Shown piece after piece: positions 53,721 to 63,000 of a DNA stretch of 64,000 nucleotides (the stretch's first letter is position 1; the number at the start of each line of letters is the position of its first letter). The notes below the pieces were generated by a model. That model was not told the origin of the DNA and did no database searches. It was given only the letters and a program-made list of their open reading frames with translations. Where the stretch lies: the NCBI GenBank assembly GCA_016928395.1, contig JAFGKV010000238.1:20341-84340 (forward strand). Direction: 5' to 3'. This DNA is from Candidatus Fermentibacterota bacterium (GTDB taxonomy: Bacteria > JAFGKV01). Both the position numbers and the translations under genes were made by a program.

Positions 53721-54497
53721 TTGTGCTTCACGGCTAGTCTCACGCTGCCCGTGTTCGCGCTAGGAGCGTGCATCGGCAGTTTTCTGAACGTGGTGGTCTA
53801 CCGGTTGCCGCGGGGCGAGTCAGTGGCATGGCCGGGTTCGCGATGCCCCTGGTGCACGGCGCCGCTGGCGGCGTTGGACAACATACCGCTCTTCAGCTTC
53901 CTGCTGCTTTCCGCCCGGTGCAGGTACTGTGGCGCGCCCATAGCCTTGCGCTACCCGGTGGTGGAAGGCATTGGCGGTCTGCTGGCAGTGTGTACATGTA
54001 TCCTGTGGGGTTTTACACCATCAGGCCTCATGTGGGCGGTGTTTCTTGCCACTTTGGTGGCGGTGGCGCTGATCGACCTCGACACTTTCGTGATTCCAGA
54101 TTCTCTGTGCCTCCTTCTTGTTGGCTGCGGGCTCGTGCTGGCCCATGTGTCTCCCGATGAGGGATCATTGTCTTCTCGGCTTCTCGCGGGGGCGCTGAGT
54201 GCGGGGGGTGTGTGGGCGTTGAGTGTGATGACTCGTGGAGGCATGGGCATGGGCGATGCGAAGCTCCTTGGCGCCATGGGAATCGCACTGGGGCCGCGCG
54301 GAGTGGCGTTCGCATTCGGTCTCGCCGTGCTGTTGGGGGCCATCTCAGGTGTATGGCTGCTGGCTCTCAAACGTAAGCGGAGCGGAGATCCCGTTCCGTT
54401 TGGGCCATTTCTCGTCCTGGGCGCACTGGTGGCTGCACTGGGCGGGAACCAGATAGCTGAATGGTATTCGAGGGCACTCCTCGGTATCTTGGATTGA
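53721..54497 (+). CDS. pilD: Prepilin peptidase/N-methyltransferase (PilD/GspO type)
   Basis: A 258-aa polytopic membrane aspartic peptidase. An in-frame stop at 53715 leaves TTG 53721 as the earliest start. The N-terminal block GSFLNVVVYRLPRGES, the two CxxC pairs (CPWC and CRYC) of the methyltransferase region, and the catalytic aspartates (ALIDLDTFVIPD and GMGMGDAKLLG) are all present. It should cleave and methylate the pilin-like protein upstream. The gene lies 101 bases before the first MshEN-AAA+ gene, so it probably belongs to the same system. Confidence 0.95.
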   Translation: MCFTASLTLPVFALGACIGSFLNVVVYRLPRGESVAWPGSRCPWCTAPLAALDNIPLFSFLLLSARCRYCGAPIALRYPVVEGIGGLLAVCTCILWGFTPSGLMWAVFLATLVAVALIDLDTFVIPDSLCLLLVGCGLVLAHVSPDEGSLSSRLLAGALSAGGVWALSVMTRGGMGMGDAKLLGAMGIALGPRGVAFAFGLAVLLGAISGVWLLALKRKRSGDPVPFGPFLVLGALVAALGGNQIAEWYSRALLGILD

Positions 54498-54520
54498 TGC
54501 CGTGCGTATCGGAAGGCAGC

Positions 54521-54549
54521 TTGACGGATGCGCAAGGTCGAGTTACTCT
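54521..54549 (+). promoter_or_regulatory. Weak candidate promoter before the MshEN-AAA+ cluster
   Basis: TTGACG (54521-54526), a 17-base gap, and TACTCT (54544-54549), 50 bases before the first of the four genes. The -35 matches at 5 of 6 and the -10 at 3 of 6, so support is limited; the cluster may also be read from upstream. Confidence 0.3.
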
Positions 54550-54598
54550 ATGACTAACGAGCCAAACCGTGTATAGACGCCCCTGCCGGGAGTGATCA

Positions 54599-57550
54599 AT
54601 GCCTGGGAAACAGCCGAATGCCTTTGTTGATATTCTGGTTGCCGAAGGCCTGCTTTCCAAGAAGCGAGCCCGGGACATCATCAAGTCTTCCTCACGGGTG
54701 GGGAAGTCATCCATCGAACTAGCGATCGAGGAAGGCGCCGTTGCCCTTGATGCCGTGGATCGGGTTGCAGAGAACATGGGTCTTAGCTGCCCTGATCTTG
54801 ATACCTCGATGGTTGACTGGCTCGCAGTGAATCGGGTCACTCTGGCCGAGGCCCAGAGGATTCCTATGGCGCCGCTGGTGGGCGACGGGAAAGAGCTGCG
54901 AGTCGCTGTCGTCGACCCATTCGATGCGGACCTTGTCGGTCTGCTCCGGGATCAGTTTGGCTGTCCCGTAACCCTCATGTTTGCACATCCCGCCCGAATC
55001 CGGGCCGTTCTTGCACAAGGCCCTCCCGCCGAAGGCGAGGGAGATCTGGCTGCTGTTGCTTCCTTCGCCGACTTCGTGGTGGATGAAGGCCAACGCCGTG
55101 TCGTTGAGGAAGTGCAAAACTTCATTCGCACCGATACGGAATGGCGACGTCCTGTGCTGCTGGTAGGTCCAGGTTGCGTGGGCAAGACCCATTTGCTCAA
55201 CGCTGCTCGGCAGGAGTTGGGCAGCCTGCACCCGAGTCGCACCGTGCTTTTCATTGAAGGCCGGCATGCTAAAGATAAAACCGCTCCCTTTGGCACCCAT
55301 CTCTCTCCTGGTGGGTTGATCCTGGATGATCTGGATTCCCTCGCCGGAGATGCGCGGCTGGAAGAGGCTTTCATGCAGGCGTTCAATACGGTTTTCCAAC
55401 AGGGAGGGCCCATCATTGTCTCCAGCAGCAAGCCGCTGGCCTCCATGGAGCCTCTGTCGATGCGCGTCAGGGCCGCTCTGGGCATCTGTCGGCCTTTGAC
55501 GCTGGTCGCGCCCAAGCAGGAAACCATCGTCACCATCGCATTCCGGGTGGCAGAGAAGGCCGGCGTGGAGTCCAAGGGAGTAAACTGGGGCGTTTTGGTG
55601 CAGGAAGCTGGCGGAGATCTCCGGCGAGTGCTTGAGGCGATTGGCGGCGGCAGATCCGTTCGCGGTGCAGGCCGTGTCGCCGAGACTACGGTTACTGCTT
55701 TCGAGCCACGAGTCAGCCCCTCGGAAGAGTCCGGCGCCGCCCGAACAGCCGCGCTCTTACGCGAGGAGGCGGAAGCAATCATCAGCGAGGCAAGAACCGC
55801 CATCGATGAGATCGAGCAACGGCCTGGAGCTATCGACTCCGAGCTCCTGGATCGCGCCAAGGATGCTTTGGCGCAGGCGATTCGCGCGCGGGATTCCGGC
55901 GACTTCGATGCAAGTGAGCAACTAGGAATGGAGGCGCTGGAGAAGGCGGCGCTTGCCCACAGTCGGTCGGAGGGGACGATGGTCGCGAAGAGTCCGCCCG
56001 AGGCTGCGGCCACACCGAAGCAATCACAGCCGGTGCTGGCGCCCTACACCGAGCCGGAGGGTACTGATGAGCACGTGAAGGCATCGCTTCGGGAGGCTGA
56101 GAAGGCGATCCGAGATGCATGTGATGCCGGGGCTGAGGAATACGCTTCTCGCGAGCTGCGGATGGCCGTCAACGGGCTCGAGGAAGCGCGGCGGATAGCG
56201 GCGGATCCCGCGTTGCGTGCGCGGGCCGTTGACGAGGCCCGGCTGGCGGCGGAGCAGGCGTGGGATGCCGGACGAAGAGCCAAGACCAGAAAGGAAGAGG
56301 CTCGGATCAAGCAGGAGAAAGACAAGGTCCGCCGTTGTCAGATGGCAATTGAGGAGGTACGGAAAGAGCACGAGCGTCTTGCAGTGCATGAAGGTGATAC
56401 ACCCATCGTCGCCCAGCTTGAGGAAGTTGGGGTTTTTATCGACACGGCCGCGCAGTACCAGGAAGTCGGAAGCATAGGTCAGGCGCTGGAGCATGTGATG
56501 AAGGCCCGGAAGCGCCTCAACGAGATCTCAGATGAAGCGCGGCTTCGTCGTGAACTTCGCGACATCATAAACGAAGTGGACGGTCTCGTCGGTGAGGCAG
56601 ACAAGCGTGGCGAGACGCAGAGTCCTCAGCAACTGGTCGACATCCAGAACGCCTTGGCAGAAGCAGAGCGAGTGCTCATGGGTGACAGCGCCGACTATGA
56701 GCTGGGACTAAACTGGGCACGAGTCGCCCGACAGAAGGCCTTGAGACTGGCCGAAGGGGGCACCGATCGTCGATCGAAGGACGTCGGCAAGTCCAAGCGG
56801 CAGGATGGACCTGAGCTCACTTTCGATAGTCTCGAAGTGTGCGAGGGCAACCAGTTTGTCATCGCCATGGCCAGGACCGCAGCTGAGACACCTCACCTCG
56901 TCAAGAGCCCCCTCTACGTTTTTGGCGACGTCGGGGTGGGGAAGACCCACCTCTTATCTGCGATTCAAGATCTGGCCAAGAAGACGCATCCTGACAACTC
57001 CGTTGTTCTCACGACTGCAGCGGATTTCTCCGAAGACTACCGTGAGGCCCTTGCCCTGGGCAAGGCATCGTCCTTCAGGGAGGCCTACCGTGCCTCGGAT
57101 CTGTTCATCCTCGATGACCTGCACCACATCGTAGCGAATCCCGATGGGATTCGCGAGTTCTTCCATACGTTGAGCGCCATCGAGGCATCAGGCGGTTTGG
57201 CCGTGGTATCGGCCGCCGTTCCCCCGCGGAAGCTGGGGATTGATGACAAGAGCTTTCGGTCGCGTCTCGAGGGTGGTGTGACAGCAGAGATGAAGTACCC
57301 CTCTCTGGAGGCGCGCGAACGCATACTCCGCCACGCGGCGAAGCGCTACGATTTGAAGATTCCTGATGAGGCCATTACTCTTCTGGCTACCATGATCACC
57401 AGCAATGTGCGGGAACTCCTCGGCGCGTTGGGCAAGGTCGCCGCGCATTCCCGCGCCGAGGGCGGCCAGGTCACTGGTGAGATCATGAGAAGGGTTCTTC
57501 AAGAGGTGCTTCCGGGGCCCAGTGAGGACGAAAAGTGGCTTCACTCATAG
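54599..57550 (+). CDS. MshEN-like domain + two DnaA-type AAA+ modules + helical repeats (cluster gene 1)
   Basis: A 983-aa protein with GGGAG before ATG 54599. Order: MshEN-like domain (about 10-140; both 24-residue motifs are recognisable but degenerate, AFVDILVAEGLLSKKRARDI and SSIELAIEEGAVALDAV); first AAA+ (about 155-360: Walker A GPGCVGKTHLLNA near 190, Walker B LILDDLD near 243); charged helical region with repeats (about 375-735); second AAA+ (about 745-975: Walker A GDVGVGKTHLLSA near 776, Walker B LFILDDLHH near 839, sensor-2 helix SNVRELLGALGKV). The second module keeps the DnaA-like arginine finger (FRSRLEGG); the first reads MRVRAALG there. No DNA-binding domain IV. It overlaps the next gene by 16 bases. 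Product name unknown; the domain calls are strong. Confidence 0.85.
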   Translation: MPGKQPNAFVDILVAEGLLSKKRARDIIKSSSRVGKSSIELAIEEGAVALDAVDRVAENMGLSCPDLDTSMVDWLAVNRVTLAEAQRIPMAPLVGDGKELRVAVVDPFDADLVGLLRDQFGCPVTLMFAHPARIRAVLAQGPPAEGEGDLAAVASFADFVVDEGQRRVVEEVQNFIRTDTEWRRPVLLVGPGCVGKTHLLNAARQELGSLHPSRTVLFIEGRHAKDKTAPFGTHLSPGGLILDDLDSLAGDARLEEAFMQAFNTVFQQGGPIIVSSSKPLASMEPLSMRVRAALGICRPLTLVAPKQETIVTIAFRVAEKAGVESKGVNWGVLVQEAGGDLRRVLEAIGGGRSVRGAGRVAETTVTAFEPRVSPSEESGAARTAALLREEAEAIISEARTAIDEIEQRPGAIDSELLDRAKDALAQAIRARDSGDFDASEQLGMEALEKAALAHSRSEGTMVAKSPPEAAATPKQSQPVLAPYTEPEGTDEHVKASLREAEKAIRDACDAGAEEYASRELRMAVNGLEEARRIAADPALRARAVDEARLAAEQAWDAGRRAKTRKEEARIKQEKDKVRRCQMAIEEVRKEHERLAVHEGDTPIVAQLEEVGVFIDTAAQYQEVGSIGQALEHVMKARKRLNEISDEARLRRELRDIINEVDGLVGEADKRGETQSPQQLVDIQNALAEAERVLMGDSADYELGLNWARVARQKALRLAEGGTDRRSKDVGKSKRQDGPELTFDSLEVCEGNQFVIAMARTAAETPHLVKSPLYVFGDVGVGKTHLLSAIQDLAKKTHPDNSVVLTTAADFSEDYREALALGKASSFREAYRASDLFILDDLHHIVANPDGIREFFHTLSAIEASGGLAVVSAAVPPRKLGIDDKSFRSRLEGGVTAEMKYPSLEARERILRHAAKRYDLKIPDEAITLLATMITSNVRELLGALGKVAAHSRAEGGQVTGEIMRRVLQEVLPGPSEDEKWLHS

Positions 57551-58803
57551 AACTGCTCGTATCTCGACAGATGATCTCTTCCGAGCAGGCTCGTGAAGCG
57601 GCGGCTCTATCAGAAGAGACTGGGGCTTTCATAGGGCGAATCCTCGTTTCTCAGGGAGCAGTGGAGGAGCAAATGCTGGCTCGTTTTCTCGAGCGGGAAT
57701 GCACCGAGAAGCCGGGGGCTCTGCACATCGAGGCAGACGCTCAGTTGATGCAGTTGCTCCCCGAGAGGCTCATGCGCACCTACCGCATGGTCCCCTTGGG
57801 AAGATCTCCCTCCGGCGTCCTGAAGCTCGCAGTATCGGAGCCGCTATCCATAGGCGGCATAGACCAGGTGAAGCGCCGGCTGGGAATGCCCGTCAGGCTG
57901 ATTCTGGTGGATTCTGATACCATCGAGACGCTGCTGGGTGTGCCCGTGCAGTCCGTGGCGGTCCAGCCCCCGCTACCTCCAGAGCCTACCTCCGCATCGG
58001 TGAGCCTGGCTCCCTCGCGTCCTATTCACACTCCGTCTACCTCTGCTGCGTCCGCGGAGGGTTCTCTTGCACAGGATCAGGGCGCAGTGTTGCGGCCTCG
58101 AATGGTGCGCCAGCGGGTTGATGCTCCTGAGGACTGGCAGCCCGATCCCGTGCCGGGCGAGCTTCCTTCGGTCCTGGAGGAAGCCTTCAATGCGCTTCAG
58201 TCCGTCGTGGAAAGCAGCCAGCACGTGTTCTTAGTGGTCACTGGTCCGGATTCTGCGAGGGACCTAGTACTCAGGAAGCTGCGCACGGTCACATGGGGAG
58301 ACCACGAGGCATTCTATCTGGATCTGATCGCCCATCATTTTCCTGCTGAGGTTGATCATCAGCGCAGAGTTCCTACCATACTGGACGGAGTTGACGTGGC
58401 CGGGATCGATGAGGAAGAGGAGCGGCGCCTTCTCCGTACCATCAGCGCAGCGTATGCTGCCAAGACACCGCTGGTGCTTGGAATGAGGAAGAGCCCTAAG
58501 GAGTCCCAGAATTTGAGTGGAGGCCTGCGACTCACGCTTGGCCTGGCCAAGATGGTGCCCATCGAGGTAGAGGAGACCGCGGAGAGATCCGCGTCTCCAC
58601 CTGATTTTGAACAGCTATTCCTGGCCTTGGCCGATGAGACTGCGGCTTGGAGTGAGGCGGCATTTGCCGGGGCGAGTCTTCGTCCTCTGCTCCAGGCCGC
58701 TTCTCGAGCGTATACGAGGGGAAGCCGACAGGAGGCTCTCGGCAAGGCAGCAACGGCCGTGGCCAGCCGCGTTTCTCATCTCACCGAGGAGCGGCTTGGC
58801 TGA
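57535..58803 (+). CDS. MshEN-like domain + degenerate AAA+ (cluster gene 2)
   Basis: A 422-aa protein; GTG 57535 lies inside the end of gene 1. The MshEN-like domain spans about 1-135 (LIELLVSRQMISSEQAREAA and FIGRILVSQGAVEEQMLARF, then VLKLAVSEPLSIGGID). A Pro/Ser-rich linker (about 140-190) leads to a region shaped like an AAA+ fold (about 205-370), but its P-loop reads VTGPDSARDLVL near 240 with no GKT, and the Walker B area reads ILDGVDVAGIDE. It should not hydrolyse ATP. It may be a structural or regulatory partner of the active modules. Its stop overlaps the next start (ATGA), indicating coupling. Confidence 0.78.
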   Translation: MASLIELLVSRQMISSEQAREAAALSEETGAFIGRILVSQGAVEEQMLARFLERECTEKPGALHIEADAQLMQLLPERLMRTYRMVPLGRSPSGVLKLAVSEPLSIGGIDQVKRRLGMPVRLILVDSDTIETLLGVPVQSVAVQPPLPPEPTSASVSLAPSRPIHTPSTSAASAEGSLAQDQGAVLRPRMVRQRVDAPEDWQPDPVPGELPSVLEEAFNALQSVVESSQHVFLVVTGPDSARDLVLRKLRTVTWGDHEAFYLDLIAHHFPAEVDHQRRVPTILDGVDVAGIDEEEERRLLRTISAAYAAKTPLVLGMRKSPKESQNLSGGLRLTLGLAKMVPIEVEETAERSASPPDFEQLFLALADETAAWSEAAFAGASLRPLLQAASRAYTRGSRQEALGKAATAVASRVSHLTEERLG

Positions 58804-60074
58804 TGCCAAGGCGGCGGAATACTCGTGCCGGGCTTGGAAGACGTTTCGGCCGAACCCTGGTTCGATGGGGAGCAGTCACCGAAGCTCAGTTGAAGGAGGC
58901 CCTGACTCATCAGCACGAGCGCGGGGGTCTCATAGGCAGATGGCTTGTCGAAACAGGTGCAGTGTCCCCAGGAAGAATGAGAGACCTCCTCGATCGGTTT
59001 CATCGGCGGCGGCATCTGTCGGTGGCTAATCTCCGCATCGACCGCGAAGTGCTGCGGGTTCTCACGAAAGATCTTGCGTGGGCATGGTGCGCACTACCGT
59101 TGGATATCTCAGATGGCGATCTCGTTGTCGCTGTCCCTGATGCTTCTGAGACCGAATGCGTCGCCACTCTCGCCGACGCAACCGGCATGACGATCCAGCC
59201 GGTCTCGTGTCCTGAAGACGAAATTGCTGAGGCCATCCGACGTCACTACGGATCTCAGGGCGTGATCCCCGACGAGTGGTTGTTTGGATCGGCTCCTCTC
59301 TCGAAGTTTCGCTTCGAGACCTACGTGGTCGGCGAGGCGAATCGACGTGTGTATGAGGCAGCCATGGCTGTTGCGGTGGCACCCGGGGTGCGACATAATC
59401 CGCTTTTCGTGTATGGGGAAGTAGGGCATGGCAAGACGCATCTTCTGAATGCCATCGGCAATCGGATCAGAGAGGAGCGTCCCTCAAGCATAGTACTCTA
59501 TCTCCCAGCAGTTCGTTTCGCTGATGAGCTCCTTCGTGCAATAGAGCATAACAGACTCGTGGAATTCCGGACGGTATACGCGCGTACGACGGTGCTTCTA
59601 CTGGATGATGTGCAGTTCCTGGCCGATCAACGGGCCGTCCAAGAGGAGTTCGCGAACCTCTTCGAAGTGCTGCAGGCGAGGGGACGGCAGATCGTTATCA
59701 CCAGTGATCGTGCTCCCGAGGAAGTACAGACCTTGGCGGATCGAGTTAAATCGGGACTTGGCGCTGGGCTCATTGTCGGCGTGGAAGTCCCCAGCATCGC
59801 GATGAAGGCTGCGATTCTCATGGAGAAGCGGCGTGAGCATAAGTGGGCCTTGCCCGATAATGTCATTACCCGCGTCGCGCACGAGTTTGACGGGGATGTG
59901 AGACGGCTAGAGGGGATACTCCGAACTGTATGCGCACGGATTGAACTTGACAGCGGCAGGCCGATGGACGAAATATTATCTTCTGTTCTTACAACTGTGC
60001 ATTCAGATACAGGCGTCGCGGAACCGTGGGAGTCCGCCCCCGAGTTGCGGGCTCGAACACATCCAAACCGATAG
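58803..60074 (+). CDS. MshEN domain + DnaA-type AAA+, arginine finger missing (cluster gene 3)
   Basis: A 423-aa protein. The MshEN domain (about 10-150) is well preserved: RFGRTLVRWGAVTEAQLKEA and LIGRWLVETGAVSPGRMRDL, separated by the usual five-residue spacer. A DnaA domain-III-type AAA+ follows (about 170-400): FRFETYVVGEANRRVYEA, Walker A GEVGHGKTHLLNAIGN near 205, Walker B VLLLDDVQFLADQRAVQEEF near 268, sensor-1 ITSDRAPEE, sensor-2 GDVRRLEGILRTV. At the DnaA box VII arginine-finger position (E. coli Arg285, SRF) it reads VKSGLGAG, so that Arg seems to be lost. No domain IV or HTH after the AAA+. Gene 4 begins nine bases on. Confidence 0.88.
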   Translation: MPRRRNTRAGLGRRFGRTLVRWGAVTEAQLKEALTHQHERGGLIGRWLVETGAVSPGRMRDLLDRFHRRRHLSVANLRIDREVLRVLTKDLAWAWCALPLDISDGDLVVAVPDASETECVATLADATGMTIQPVSCPEDEIAEAIRRHYGSQGVIPDEWLFGSAPLSKFRFETYVVGEANRRVYEAAMAVAVAPGVRHNPLFVYGEVGHGKTHLLNAIGNRIREERPSSIVLYLPAVRFADELLRAIEHNRLVEFRTVYARTTVLLLDDVQFLADQRAVQEEFANLFEVLQARGRQIVITSDRAPEEVQTLADRVKSGLGAGLIVGVEVPSIAMKAAILMEKRREHKWALPDNVITRVAHEFDGDVRRLEGILRTVCARIELDSGRPMDEILSSVLTTVHSDTGVAEPWESAPELRARTHPNR

Positions 60075-60083
60075 GTGAGCACG

Positions 60084-63000
60084 ATGGCGAAGCAGCAGCA
60101 ACAGCGGCTCGGCGACCTACTCGTCGAACATAAGGTTATCACCAAGAAACAGCTGAAGCAGGCGCATGAGGAGCAGTCGCGTGACACTGAGGGTCGCCGA
60201 TTGGGGAGAATCCTGATTGACCTTAACTTTATTGGTGAAGAGACTCTTATCAGTTTTCTTGCACGGCAGTGCGGAATGCCTCACCTACGTTTGGGTGATT
60301 ACGAGATAGACAGTGAGGTAATAAAGTACGTATCTCCTGAACTTGTAACAAAGTATCAGGCTGTACCCATCGACAAACTTGGGAAAATACTCACTGTTGC
60401 CATGGTTGACCCTTTGGACGATGAGGCGCTTGACGGCCTGCAGAAGGCCACTGGCTTCGTGGTCAAGCCTATCGTGTGTTCAGAAAAGGACATCGAGGAC
60501 GCAATTGATCGGTACTATGGTGCGGGAGTGCTTGAGGCCAGTAAGGAAAGCCGCAGGCGGGCGGTCGCTGAAGCGTCGGGTCGGCCCACGGCAGAGCAGG
60601 AACCGGTGGCAATCGAGGAGAGTCTGGATGGCCTCCGGCCTCTGAAGCCATATACCTTCGACGAGTTCGTCGTCGGTCACGCGAACCAGTTCACCTACGC
60701 GACGGCCAAGGCCGTTGCTGAGGCTCCCGCACAGGACTACAACCCTCTGTTCATCTACAGCGGCGTTGGTCTCGGAAAGACCCACTTGGTCAATGCAATA
60801 GGCAACCACATCCTTGCCCGTGACCCAGGATCCCGCGTCATCTATCTCTCTTCGGAGCGATTCACTGCTGAACTAGTCAGTGCGATTCAGAGGAATGATA
60901 TCAAGAGTTTTCGGCGACGCTACCGTGAAGTGGATGTTCTGCTTCTTGATGACATTCACTTTCTGGCGGGCAAGGAGCGTGCTCAGGAGGAGTTCTTCCA
61001 CACGTTCAACGAACTCTACAATGCACACAAGCAAATCGTCACGACCAGTGATCGGCCACCCAAAAGCATGCTTACTTTGGAGAAGCGCCTTCGGAGTAGG
61101 TTCGAGGGCGGGATTATCACCGATATCCAGCCGCCCGAGTATGAAACGAGATTGGCGATACTCCACAAGAAGATGGAGCGGATGGGACAAAGTGTGGATC
61201 AGCCGGTGCTTGAGCTTCTGGCTGAGCGCATCACATCCAATATCCGAGAGCTGGAGGGCGCATTACGAGGGGTGATCGCGTCTGCAGAGGCTGCTGGCGA
61301 GTCTATTACCCGGCGTTACGCCGAGCGGGTCTTGGATGAGATTCTTGGCGAGACAGAGGCTGCGTCCAGGCAGCGCGAAGTGGAAGAGGAAGTTGCTGAA
61401 ATCATCACGAAGGCCAAGGCGCGGCTCCAGGATGTGGTTGATGCCGGGGTCGAAGCCGAACTGCCCGAGGGTGTTGAGAACGTTCGCTCTCAGCTTGAGG
61501 TGGCCAATCAGGCGCTACGAAGTGGTGATCTGAATGCGGCCCGGAGCGCCGCGATGGAGGCACGGGAGCGAGCGGTGGCATTATTGCGGGAGCAAGAGGA
61601 AGGCCGGAAAGTCCGGGCGCGTGAACGGATCGAATCTGGGCTGAGGGAGAAGGTAGGCACTCTGCAGCAGCTAATCGATCAGGCCGCACAGGTCGGAGTC
61701 GGGGAAGAGGTTGTCCAGGGTTTCTCCTCGTCCCTCTTGAACTTCGAGGGAGAAATGGCCCGCGGCGGAGATCCTGTACCGCTGGAGGCTGAGGTTGGCA
61801 GACTCTTGAAACAGGTCGCGAAGGCAATCGAGGAGGCGAGTATGAGCTCCCGTGCCGCTGAAGATTCTCGCTCTTTGGACTGGGAAATCACCGGTGTGCA
61901 AGCCGAGATGGATCGTTTGGCAGCGGCTACCCAGGGTCGCCTTGGGGCGCAAGCTTCGGAGGCGGAGCGTCTCCTTCGGGAAGCTATCGGTCTGGTCCGG
62001 GCAGGAAAGCACACACAAGCCCGTGCTCTGGTGAAGCAGGCCAAGGAGATCGCGACTGCGCTCAAGGCTGCGGGTATCGAAGATGCAGAGGAGCCGCAGA
62101 AGCTTGATGCCGATCAGGCCGTGAAGAGCGCGGCGACTGCCATCGAGCGAGCGAAGGCGGAGGGTGCAGCGCAGCTTGCGGCCCAACCTCTTGAAGAGGC
62201 GGAGGATCTGGTCATCAACGCCGAGGCGATGCTTGAAGCTGAGGAGTTCGATGAAGCGCTCGCCTATGCTTTGCGGGCTGAGGAGGCAGCACTGCGGGCG
62301 TCGGCGTCGGCCATCGAGCAAAGAACAGCCATCAAGCGCCAGGAGACTGAGCAGAACCTCGCCAAGGCGGCGGAACTGGTGGCATTGGCGACCGAGAGCG
62401 GCGCCGAAGAGTACTCCCGTGAGGACCTCGACGCCATTACTGCCAGCCAGGTCGAGGCCAAAGCTGCTGTGGAGCAGGACCGGGTCATCGAGGCTTTCGA
62501 CCTTAGTCAGTCTCTGCTCCGAGCTTCTCAGAAGCTGCTCAACGACACCAAGGCGCGAAAGACCGAATCCCTCCGAAAAGCCCTTGCCGATCGCCTTTCC
62601 CGTGCTGAAGAAACGATCGAGCGCGCCCGTGGCCGGGGCGCGGCAAAGTACTGCCCAAGTGATCTTGGTGACGTGGAGAAGCTCCTGGGAGACGGAAAGA
62701 AGCTTCTGAAAGCCGGTCAGTTTGAGAAGGGGCTGGAGGTCTCAGAGGAGATTCCTGCTCGTGTCGATGCCTTGGCGCAGAAGACAGAACAAGCGCGGGA
62801 CGCGGAAGAGTCGCTTCGCAAGCGGAGCAAGGAGACACTTCGGGAGGCAGAGTCGATCCTGCAGGGGGCTCTTGCTGCGGGTGCACTTCGCTATGTACTG
62901 AAGACCTTCCAGGACGCGCAGGTTGCCCTTGCCCGGGCGGTTGAGCTTGTTGAGGGTGAGGATCCACAGAAAGCGTTCCAGGAGAGCCAGACGGTACTGT

